From Mageeibacillus sp. UBA3708 (GTDB lineage: Bacteria; Bacillota; Clostridia; Saccharofermentanales; Saccharofermentanaceae): a DNA stretch of 6,968 nt. The number at the start of each line of letters is the position of its first letter. Positions within the stretch are counted from its first letter, which is position 1. The notes beneath the pieces were generated by a model. The model was not told the origin of the DNA. It saw nothing but the letters and a program-made list of their open reading frames with translations, and ran no database searches. The DNA is taken from contig DFIB01000024.1 in the NCBI GenBank assembly GCA_002371375.1, positions 1 through 6,968 on the forward strand, written 5' to 3'. The position numbers were made by a program, and so were the translations under genes. Positions 1-5,998 of this stretch are shown here, one piece after another.

Positions 1-112
1 CCCGTTTTGCTGCACCGACCGGCTTGCCGTGCTGATTTACGGGTACATTACCCCCGGTTGTACCCGTTTTTCTGCACAAACCGGCTTCCCGTGCGGATTT
101 ACGGGTACATTT
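1..112. repeat. Two tandem copies of a 50-nt hairpin-forming repeat (period 62)
   Basis: Copy 1 is 1-50 and copy 2 is 63-112, matching at 44 of 50 positions. Each copy has an outer inverted repeat (CCCGT at 1-5 with ACGGG at 39-43; in copy 2 TACCCGT at 61-67 with ACGGGTA at 101-107) and an inner one (GCAC 12-15 with GTGC 29-32; 74-77 with 91-94). All six differences lie outside these arms. The array may continue left of the window, as copy 1 begins at base 1. There is no T-run, so it is not an ordinary intrinsic terminator. It resembles a dispersed palindromic intergenic repeat; the family is not identified. Confidence 0.75.
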
Positions 113-158
113 CAAACCATCCTCCCTGAATGTCTGTAACTTCCGGCACAGGCGAAGT

Positions 159-191
159 AAAAAACTCAAAAAGCGGCACATAAAGTGCCGC
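159..191 (-). terminator. Rho-independent terminator of the SseB-domain gene
   Basis: Read on the minus strand, GCGGCAC and GTGCCGC form a perfect 7-bp stem (185-191 with 173-179) around a 5-nt loop (TTTAT). The stem is followed directly by TTTTT, GAG and TTTTTT. It lies about 60 nt past the stop codon of the minus-strand gene ending at 252. The plus-strand reading has no T-tract after the stem, so it is oriented for that gene. Confidence 0.9.
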
Positions 192-251
192 CCATGATCA
201 ATAATCTCAATTCTGCAAATTTTAAAAAGCCAAAGACTACTCCCGGCATTC

Positions 252-1634
252 TCACTCCTTATACACCCACTCCTGCTTCGAGAAATAATCATCCGCAAAG
301 GGTGCATCCGCATACTTCATGAACTCAAGCTTCCTGTCCTTGATCAGGTGAGGCTTGGCTGCGGCAAAGATGCCTCTGAAGCAGTCATTCTCCCTGCCCT
401 TGTCACAGTCGACGATGCCCAGGAATGCCACGTCCTTCCTGCCCTTGACCATCTTCATGACGATGCCGACCCTGTGGATGTGGGGATTGCCGGCACAGTA
501 CTTTGCGACAGAACTGCTTACGGCCCTGAACTCATCGTCGTCTGCAGGGATGCCGATGGCTACCTGGATCTGACCGGGACCCGGAGCGGGCGCACCGGAA
601 CCGCCGGGGCCGGGAACATTACGGCCGGGTGCCTTTCGGGAAGCCTCCTCAGGGAAGATCTTTGCAAAAACAGGGTTGTTCAAGATATCCTTGATGAGAT
701 CTTCGGGAACCTTGATCGACACCGGTCCGAAAGGATTGATGACAAATCCGGAATTGCCGTTCATAGTCGAGAATCTGGCGAGCTGCGGGAAGCTCAGGGA
801 GAGCTTCTGCAGATCGGATTCCTTCATGTCATCACGGGACATATTGATGCTCACATCATCGGTAAATACCGGGATGTAGCGCTTGCCGGGGTTATCGGGA
901 TCCGATAATGACATAAGCCCGATCCTGGCCTTGCCGTCAGGTGACTTCATCTGATCCATTTTTGCATTTGTGAGGAAGTTGGATCTTACGATCGCATTTA
1001 CGAGTGTTGAGAAATACTCATTATCCTTAACGAACCTGTTGAAATCCAGTGACAGGCCGAGGAGCCTGGGGTTGGCAATTGTCGCTGTCTTGCCCTCTGC
1101 CGGAAGCGCGTACTCCTTGTTGGATATAACAGTATACTTCTGGACTTCATCGATATCCTTCCCTGCGAGTTCAAGGATACATTGCCTGTTCGACACCTTC
1201 TCCTCATGAACTCCTGGTTCGGTCCTTATATCCTCGACCTTTGTCTTGACCGTCTTGTTATCAGGAGTGTAGAGATATACATCTTCCCCCTTGCTGACAT
1301 CACCATACACGGTGCCTTCAACAAGGAGGCCCTGATCTGTGACCGGCTCAAGATCGACCGGGCCTGTGATGAGCATAAAGAAAGCAGATCCGCTTTCAGA
1401 TGCCGTCTTCACATATCCTGCCGCCGTCTCGAGGGTTCTCCTGTCCAGAGCCTCTCTCTCTTTGAGCATCCGCTCGTTCTCGCGTGCGCGCTCCTCGGCT
1501 TTGGCCTCTTTCTCGGACTGAGCTTCCTCCATTGCCTCAGTTATCGCACGCATCTCATCGGAGAGCTCCTCCGACAGAGTTGACGGCTTCTTGACCTCTT
1601 CGTCGTTGTTCTTTTTCTTATTCCAGAATGCCAT
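252..1634 (-). CDS. SseB-domain protein with N-terminal coiled coil and EF-Tu domain-2-like barrel
   Basis: 460 aa. Residues 1-16 are basic/acidic, and residues 20-68 are a Glu/Lys/Arg/Ala-rich helix, probably a coiled coil. Residues about 83-172 have the pattern of the translation-factor domain-2 beta barrel (LLVEGTVYGDVSKGEDVYL, then a KTKVEDI strand, then an AGKDIDEVQKYTVIS end). Residues about 205-320 match the SseB N-terminal domain (RYIPVFTDD, then a GFVINPFG strand-turn). A Pro/Gly/Ala linker at 336-355 leads to an SseB C-terminal-like domain (356-460). SseB was named for serine sensitivity in E. coli when overexpressed; its molecular job is poorly known, so no function is assigned. 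There is no signal peptide or membrane segment, so it is probably cytoplasmic. The start is supported by GAGG at 1643-1646, 8 nt before the ATG. The gene lies 58 nt after copA on the same strand but probably has its own promoter inside the copA end. Confidence 0.85.
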   Translation of the reverse strand: MAFWNKKKNNDEEVKKPSTLSEELSDEMRAITEAMEEAQSEKEAKAEERARENERMLKEREALDRRTLETAAGYVKTASESGSAFFMLITGPVDLEPVTDQGLLVEGTVYGDVSKGEDVYLYTPDNKTVKTKVEDIRTEPGVHEEKVSNRQCILELAGKDIDEVQKYTVISNKEYALPAEGKTATIANPRLLGLSLDFNRFVKDNEYFSTLVNAIVRSNFLTNAKMDQMKSPDGKARIGLMSLSDPDNPGKRYIPVFTDDVSINMSRDDMKESDLQKLSLSFPQLARFSTMNGNSGFVINPFGPVSIKVPEDLIKDILNNPVFAKIFPEEASRKAPGRNVPGPGGSGAPAPGPGQIQVAIGIPADDDEFRAVSSSVAKYCAGNPHIHRVGIVMKMVKGRKDVAFLGIVDCDKGRENDCFRGIFAAAKPHLIKDRKLEFMKYADAPFADDYFSKQEWVYKE

Positions 1635-1676
1635 TAATCTTTCCTCGTGTAGTTTATTTGCGGGTAAAGCAATAAG

Positions 1677-1706
1677 ATTATACGCTTAAACCTCACGAAA
1701 TGGAAA
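1677..1706 (-). promoter_or_regulatory. Probable promoter of the SseB-domain gene, overlapping the copA 3' end
   Basis: On the minus strand a perfect -10 TATAAT (1677-1682) is preceded, with an 18-nt spacer, by TTTCCA (1701-1706; 4 of 6 consensus). Transcription would begin about 35 nt before the ATG at 1634, giving a short leader that includes the GAGG ribosome binding site at 1643-1646. No terminator is visible between copA and this gene, so copper-induced read-through is also possible. Confidence 0.5.
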
Positions 1707-1902
1707 CAACCTCGTAATCCTGTTCCGTCACGGCATTCCTGAGCACATCGTCCGGCACGTCAGAAGCGAGCGTTACCACCGCCTCTCCCCTCTCGTGGCT
1801 GACCTGTGCAGATGTCACCCCGTCGAGGGCTTCAAGAGCCTTCTTAACCCTTGCCTCGCAGTGACCGCACATCATTCCGTTGATCTTCATCGTCTTTACC
1901 AT
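1693..1902 (-). CDS. Possible internal start producing a free 69-aa CopZ-like copper chaperone from the copA 3' end
   Basis: In frame with copA, the ATG at 1900-1902 (CopA residue M740) would give a 69-aa protein with the CGHC metal site at residues 12 and 15. This is the size and layout of free CopZ chaperones, which pass Cu(I) to CopA and to regulators. A perfect GGAGG lies at 1911-1915 with 8 nt before the ATG, an ideal spacing. The full-length copA start has no comparable site. Either the signal is used, making chaperone and pump from one gene, or it is a relic of separate copA and copZ genes that fused. Use of the start is inference; the sequence signal is directly visible. Confidence 0.5.
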   Translation of the reverse strand: MVKTMKINGMMCGHCEARVKKALEALDGVTSAQVSHERGEAVVTLASDVPDDVLRNAVTEQDYEVVSIS

Positions 1903-4119
1903 TTCCTTCACCTCCGTGTAATTGATCTCAATTTCCTGCGGATGCTTTACTTTCCTGTCATAGCGCGGATCGTAAACATCCGTTAGGTTAAGCCGCAGCG
2001 CATTGATTACGACGCAAACGCTGGAAATGCTCATGGCACACGCCCCCAGCGCCGGAGTCATTGTTATCCCCAGACCTGCATAGAAACCGCATGCCGCAGG
2101 AATAAGAAGCACATTGTAAAATAACGCCCAAAACAGATTCTGAAGTATGTTGCGATACGTTGCCCTTGATAATCTGACGGCGGCAGCAAGGTCTTTGAGA
2201 TCGCCGGATATAAGTACTACATCTGCACTGTCAATCGCCACATCAGCACCTGCACCTATAGCGATACCGACATCTGCGGAAGTAAGTGCGGGCGCATCAT
2301 TAATTCCATCTCCGGTCATGATACATTTGCCGTATCTGCGCAGCTGCTCTATGACGTTTGCTTTTCCCGACGGAAGCACTCTTGCACAGACCTTGTCAAC
2401 GCCGGCCGCTTTGCCGATCCTTGCCGCTGTATCTTCACTGTCGCCTGTGATCATTACTGTATAAATGCCCATTTGTTTAAGCTGCCTTACAGCTTCGGCA
2501 CTATCCTCTTTGATAGTATCGGCAACCGTGATACTTCCGGCATATTTCCCGTCTACGGCAAATAAAACTCTGCCTCCGCAGTCCTCAGCACAGTTATCCG
2601 CGAACCTGCTTATAAATGCAGCATTACCTGCCGCCACACTGTGGCCTTCGACCTCAGCCGTTATCCCGAATCCGGAATGCGCCTTGAAGTCAGTAACGCT
2701 AATTGGATCACCGTCGTTGGCGCACAGAGCTGCCACCGCTTTGCCTACCGGATGCTCAGAACCCGCCTCGGCAGCGGAAGCCAGCCTTATAAAGGTCTCC
2801 CTGTCCATGCCTTCCGCAGGAGAAATATCGGTGACAGTCATTACACCTGTTGTTACCGTGCCGGTCTTATCGAGTGCAGCTATAACTGCCCTTCCGGTCT
2901 CCTGAAGTGCTCCTGCCGTCTTGAACAGTATCCCGTGCTTTGCACCCAGTCCCGAACCGACCATGATGGCGACGGGAGTTGCAAGTCCCAGTGCACACGG
3001 GCAACTTACCACTAACACGCTTATTGCCCTTGCCAGAGAAAAACCTGTGTCTTTGCCAATTATCATCCAGACGGCAAATGTTATAGCAGCAATTACCATT
3101 ACTACGGGAACAAATATCGAGGATATCCTGTCAGCGAGCTTTGCCACAGGTGCCTTGGTCGCTGAAGCCTCACTCACCATCGCGATTATCTGAGACAATG
3201 TTGTCTCCCTGCCGACCCGGGTCGCCTCTATTCTCAGCATACCCGTCAGGTTGATGGACGCAGATATGACCTTGTCGCCCTTTATCTTGTCCACGGGCAT
3301 CGATTCGCCCGTTACGAGCGATTCATCGGAGGAACTCTCTCCCTCGATGATGATCCCGTCACAGGGGAAACTCTCCCCCGGCCTTACCACTACCGTCTCG
3401 CCTTCCGCCAGATCCTTGGCATCTATCAGGACTTCCGCTCCATCCCGTATGACAGTACACTTGTCGGGCGCCAGCTTCATCAGCGCCTTGAGCGCATTTC
3501 CCGTCTTGCCCTTGGAATACTGCTCCAGAGTCTTGCCGACCGTGACCAGCGTCAGGATCATGGACGCCGACTCGAAATAATAATCTCCCGCGCCTCCCCC
3601 GATCAGCACTGCCACGGAATAGATAAAAGCCGCCCCGCTTCCCGTCGCTATCAGCGTGTCCATATTGGGACTCAGATTCCTGACCGCCCTGGCCCCGCTG
3701 ACGAAATACTTACGGTTGATGACCATGATCACGACCGTCAGCACCATCTGAAGGATCCCCATATACACGCCGTTATGAAGCACCTCCGGCACCGGCAGCC
3801 CGATCATCATGTGCCCCATGGTAAAGTACATCAGGATCAGCAATATGATCACCGAGCTGATAAGTCTGACGCGCATAGCCTTCAGATCCTTTGTCCCCTG
3901 CTCGAAAGGGTCATCCTCCTCATCGAGAACTCCTGCGCCGTAGCCGGCATTCTTGACGGCCCTGATCACCTCCGCATCCGAGGCAGTCCCCTCTACCCCC
4001 ATGGTATTAGTCAGAAGACTCACCGAGCATGAGGTGACACCATCCACCCCCGATACCGCCTTCTCCACGCGCGCCTGGCACGCGGCACAGCTCATTCCCG
4101 TTATTTTGTATCTCTTCAT
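1693..4119 (-). CDS. copA: Copper-exporting P1B-type ATPase with N- and C-terminal heavy-metal-binding domains
   Basis: 808 aa, a full-length Cu(I) pump of the plasma membrane that exports Cu(I) using ATP. In order: HMA domain with GMSCAAC (C11, C14); membrane helices from about residue 86; TGES actuator motif (270-273); CPC in the transport helix (C373, P374, C375); phosphorylated Asp in DKTGT (D417); HP motif of P1B pumps (H456-P457); GDGIND (603-608). The Cu(I) class is shown by N661 with Y668-N669 and P674 in the next helix, and by M696-S697 with S699-S700 in the last. After the last helix a linker (about 711-739) leads to a second HMA domain with C751-x-x-C754, like the chaperone CopZ. 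The ATG lies 1 nt past the csoR stop and no Shine-Dalgarno is visible before it, so translation is probably coupled to csoR. No catalytic residue is missing. Silver may also be a substrate. Confidence 0.97.
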   Translation of the reverse strand: MKRYKITGMSCAACQARVEKAVSGVDGVTSCSVSLLTNTMGVEGTASDAEVIRAVKNAGYGAGVLDEEDDPFEQGTKDLKAMRVRLISSVIILLILMYFTMGHMMIGLPVPEVLHNGVYMGILQMVLTVVIMVINRKYFVSGARAVRNLSPNMDTLIATGSGAAFIYSVAVLIGGGAGDYYFESASMILTLVTVGKTLEQYSKGKTGNALKALMKLAPDKCTVIRDGAEVLIDAKDLAEGETVVVRPGESFPCDGIIIEGESSSDESLVTGESMPVDKIKGDKVISASINLTGMLRIEATRVGRETTLSQIIAMVSEASATKAPVAKLADRISSIFVPVVMVIAAITFAVWMIIGKDTGFSLARAISVLVVSCPCALGLATPVAIMVGSGLGAKHGILFKTAGALQETGRAVIAALDKTGTVTTGVMTVTDISPAEGMDRETFIRLASAAEAGSEHPVGKAVAALCANDGDPISVTDFKAHSGFGITAEVEGHSVAAGNAAFISRFADNCAEDCGGRVLFAVDGKYAGSITVADTIKEDSAEAVRQLKQMGIYTVMITGDSEDTAARIGKAAGVDKVCARVLPSGKANVIEQLRRYGKCIMTGDGINDAPALTSADVGIAIGAGADVAIDSADVVLISGDLKDLAAAVRLSRATYRNILQNLFWALFYNVLLIPAACGFYAGLGITMTPALGACAMSISSVCVVINALRLNLTDVYDPRYDRKVKHPQEIEINYTEVKEMVKTMKINGMMCGHCEARVKKALEALDGVTSAQVSHERGEAVVTLASDVPDDVLRNAVTEQDYEVVSIS
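1911..1915 (-). promoter_or_regulatory. Internal Shine-Dalgarno inside copA, before the CopZ-like domain
   Basis: GGAGG on the minus strand, 8 nt before the in-frame ATG at 1900-1902. It encodes part of the Tyr-Thr-Glu-Val linker of CopA, where alternative synonymous codons would remove the motif. It is as good as the ribosome binding site of the lipoprotein gene at 5999. Confidence 0.6.
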
Positions 4120-4120
4120 G

Positions 4121-4414
4121 TTAATTCATCAGCTTACTGAGCGTCACAGTAAGCTCCTCCAGCTTGTCGTTGCTTCCGTTCCTCACGTCATCTGCCACAC
4201 ATGTCCTGATATGCTCATCAAGTATGATCTTCGTAAGGCTCTTCAGCGCGCCGGATACGGCATTGATCTGGGTAATGACGTCGATGCAGTAAGCCTCGTC
4301 GTCTATCATGCGGCAGATGCCCCTTATCTGGCCCTCTATCCTCGATAAGCGATTCTGGAGCAGCTTCTTCTCCTCGTCGGTCCTTGTCTTCGTCCTGCAG
4401 CAGCACTCAGCCAT
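4121..4414 (-). CDS. csoR: CsoR-family Cu(I)-sensing transcriptional repressor
   Basis: 97 aa, all-helical repressor of the CsoR/RcnR (DUF156) family. The Cu(I) ligands fit CsoR: C43, H68 and C72 have the same spacing (25 and 4) as C36, H61 and C65 of M. tuberculosis CsoR, with Tyr42 beside the first Cys and acidic residues E86/E87 near the second-shell Glu. The helix-1 signature RLSRIEGQIRGI (22-33) is intact. Without copper it should bind its operator and repress its own operon; Cu(I) releases it. A good AAGGAGA site (4422-4428) precedes the ATG by 7 nt. It is the first gene of csoR-copA, ending 1 nt before copA. Odd point: the N-terminal tail has three cysteines in a row (C4-C6), outside the normal metal site. 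The C-H-C ligand set argues against nickel (RcnR) or formaldehyde (FrmR) sensing. Confidence 0.95.
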   Translation of the reverse strand: MAECCCRTKTRTDEEKKLLQNRLSRIEGQIRGICRMIDDEAYCIDVITQINAVSGALKSLTKIILDEHIRTCVADDVRNGSNDKLEELTVTLSKLMN

Positions 4415-4455
4415 AACGATGTCTCCTTATCACGGCGGTAATCTTTTCGATATGA

Positions 4456-4484
4456 AGAATATACCCCCTGGGGGTATATGTCAA
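4456..4484 (-). promoter_or_regulatory. csoR-copA promoter
   Basis: On the minus strand a perfect -35 TTGACA (4479-4484) is followed after exactly 17 nt by TATTCT (4456-4461; 4 of 6). An alternative -10, TATATT, would have a 15-nt spacer. The operator at 4459-4479 covers the spacer and touches both elements. The leader to the csoR ATG is about 35 nt and carries AAGGAGA at 4422-4428. Confidence 0.85.
4459..4479. promoter_or_regulatory. CsoR operator palindrome
   Basis: Perfect inverted repeat with 10-nt arms, ATATACCCCC and GGGGGTATAT, around a single T. This is the known kind of CsoR operator: a TA-flanked C-run facing a G-run. It fills the spacer of the csoR-copA promoter, so a bound repressor would block both promoter elements. 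It lies about 80 nt from the start of the divergent gene, so an effect there is possible but unproven. Confidence 0.93.
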
Positions 4485-4519
4485 GCCCCCCGAAAGCAGT
4501 ATTATCCTCCACAGATTCC

Positions 4520-4555
4520 TTGTTAGAACATGGTTTTCGTGCTAATCTATATAAT
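4520..4555 (+). promoter_or_regulatory. Candidate promoter of the transglutaminase-like gene, unusually close to its start codon
   Basis: A perfect TATAAT is at 4550-4555, only 4 nt before the ATG at 4560, but without a good -35 at normal spacing. A second reading is TTGTTA (4520-4525), 17 nt, then TAATCT (4543-4548) with a TG just upstream (extended -10). Both place the RNA start within a few bases of the ATG, suggesting a leaderless message or a start codon further in. Confidence 0.4.
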
Positions 4556-4559
4556 TGCG

Positions 4560-5891
4560 ATGAAAAATACTAGAGTGACATATTCCGCCGAAGAACTGGC
4601 GATGTACGGTATCAGCAATGCCAGATACCGCAAGAGACGCAGGTTCAGGATCAACAAAACCCTGCCCATTACAGCGGGGTGCGTCGTTATGGGCTTTGGT
4701 ATCGGCGTGACCGGATCCATATATGTCAAGAGCGAGTTCGACCTGATAAAGCCCGAGGTCAGTATCGAGACCGGCTCGTTCGTGAACAGGGATGTCTTCT
4801 TTGCCGGAGAACTCGACAAAGCGAACGTGCTGACCGATCTGTCCAAGATCGACACGAAGGTCCCCGGAACATATCAGATAACCATCAGCCTGTACGGCAA
4901 GAAAGTCAATTCAGTATTGGAAGTGCGCGACACCACGCCTCCCGTCGGCAACGCCATCCCCCAGAAGGTCCTGGAGGGACACGCACCCAACGTCAACGAT
5001 ACCGTATCTGATCTGTACGACCTGAGCGGAACCGTCTATGTCGACTATTCCGGCACGCCCGACACCCGCACGGCCGGCAACAAGATGGTGCCCGTCGCAC
5101 TCACCGACGCATACGGCAACGTCAGCGTAGTAGAGGTACCTTTCACCGTATTCTCCGACACTACACCGCCTGTAATAGAAGGCTGCAAGGACCTCACCGT
5201 AATCGCCGGCGACCCTATCAAGCTGATGGAGGGAATAACGGTCAGTGATGATTATTCGAGTAATCTGAGTGTCGATGTCGACGCTTCCCAGCTCGACACA
5301 TCAACGCCCGGCAAATACGACATTTTCTATTATTCAACCGACAATGCGGGCAATACTTCAACAGTCCCCGTGACGGTAACCGTCAAAAAGAGACCTAACA
5401 ACTACGTATATCCCGAAGAAGTATATAAGATCGCACAGCCCATCTATGACGAGATCATCGACCGCGACGACTATACCGACGTCGAGAAGGCCATGAGGAT
5501 CTTCAAGTGGGCCAACGAGGCCATCACATATGTTGACACATCCGACAAGTCGCACTGGACAGGCGCGGCAGTCCAGGGATTCAAGACTCTCCACGGTGAC
5601 TGCTACAATTATTATGCCTGCACCAAAGCACTTCTTGATATCGCCGGCATTGAGAATGAATATGTCTACGGCTCCGGCAAGTGGTGGCACTGCTGGAATC
5701 TGGTCAAGCTCGAAGGTAAGTGGTATCACTGCGACGCCTGCAGGACAAGGACACACAGTTCCTACTGGTTTATGAGGACAGATGCCGAACTCGACCCGAA
5801 ATTCCCGATGAAATCTACAGGTCTTCCCGCCCGTGCCACAGAGTCGGTTCAGGACCGTCTTGACTTCACAATCCTCACAATTTACCAGTAA
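4560..5891 (+). CDS. Membrane-anchored protein with Ig-like repeats and a C-terminal transglutaminase-like domain
   Basis: 443 aa from the ATG at 4560; an in-frame ATG at 4530 would add ten residues (MVFVLIYIIA), but that stretch overlaps the likely promoter and neither start has a Shine-Dalgarno. Numbering from 4560: a basic cytoplasmic tail (RYRKRRRFR, 22-30), one membrane helix (about 34-55), then an outside part with three beta-sandwich, Ig-like (HYR/DUF5011-like) segments (about 65-124, 125-202, 203-277), joined by DTTPP at 124-128 and 200-204. The C-terminal half is transglutaminase-like (papain fold) with candidate triad Cys348 (GDC), His377 (HCWNLV) and Asp392 (HCDAC). The family includes crosslinking enzymes and proteases; which applies here cannot be read from the sequence. 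It is probably a cell-surface enzyme held by its N-terminus, as there is no LPXTG. Extra cysteines (C354, C378, C391, C394) lie near the active site. No terminator is seen after the stop. Confidence 0.88.
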   Translation: MKNTRVTYSAEELAMYGISNARYRKRRRFRINKTLPITAGCVVMGFGIGVTGSIYVKSEFDLIKPEVSIETGSFVNRDVFFAGELDKANVLTDLSKIDTKVPGTYQITISLYGKKVNSVLEVRDTTPPVGNAIPQKVLEGHAPNVNDTVSDLYDLSGTVYVDYSGTPDTRTAGNKMVPVALTDAYGNVSVVEVPFTVFSDTTPPVIEGCKDLTVIAGDPIKLMEGITVSDDYSSNLSVDVDASQLDTSTPGKYDIFYYSTDNAGNTSTVPVTVTVKKRPNNYVYPEEVYKIAQPIYDEIIDRDDYTDVEKAMRIFKWANEAITYVDTSDKSHWTGAAVQGFKTLHGDCYNYYACTKALLDIAGIENEYVYGSGKWWHCWNLVKLEGKWYHCDACRTRTHSSYWFMRTDAELDPKFPMKSTGLPARATESVQDRLDFTILTIYQ

Positions 5892-5924
5892 TTTACATCC
5901 CAAAACTTGTATTCTTGCATATCA

Positions 5925-5951
5925 TTGACTTCTTTATCTTTATGGTATTAT
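5925..5951 (+). promoter_or_regulatory. Promoter of the lipoprotein gene
   Basis: -35 TTGACT (5 of 6 consensus) at 5925-5930 and -10 TATTAT (5 of 6) at 5946-5951, with a TGG just upstream of the -10 (extended -10) that would offset the short 15-nt spacer. The predicted leader is about 40 nt and contains the GGAGG at 5984-5988. Confidence 0.6.
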
Positions 5952-5983
5952 TGCCGTGGTTAGATTATTTCTAATAACTTTGC

Positions 5984-5988
5984 GGAGG
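5984..5988 (+). promoter_or_regulatory. Ribosome binding site of the lipoprotein gene
   Basis: GGAGG, 10 nt before the ATG at 5999. It fixes this start; the signal peptide begins directly with this Met. Confidence 0.85.
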
Positions 5989-5998
5989 TTATATACAA

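Noticed and set aside
348..908. 186-codon plus-strand open frame
   Set aside because: Antisense to the SseB-domain gene, with low-complexity, unrecognisable protein and no ribosome binding site; a by-product of the real gene's codon pattern.
1635..1692. Terminator between copA and the SseB-domain gene
   Set aside because: No stem followed by a T-run could be found, so none is annotated.
2147..2905. Two long plus-strand open frames opposite copA
   Set aside because: They are opposite the catalytic core of copA, are rich in Ala/Ser/Thr/Leu/Pro as expected from the antisense of an ATPase, and have no start signals.
4530..4559. Ten-residue N-terminal extension of the transglutaminase-like protein
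   Set aside because: The extension is hydrophobic, has no ribosome binding site and overlaps the TATAAT; the ATG at 4560 is preferred, though not proven.
5358..5903. 181-codon minus-strand open frame
   Set aside because: Antisense to the transglutaminase-like domain, whose triad and fold clearly mark the plus strand as coding.
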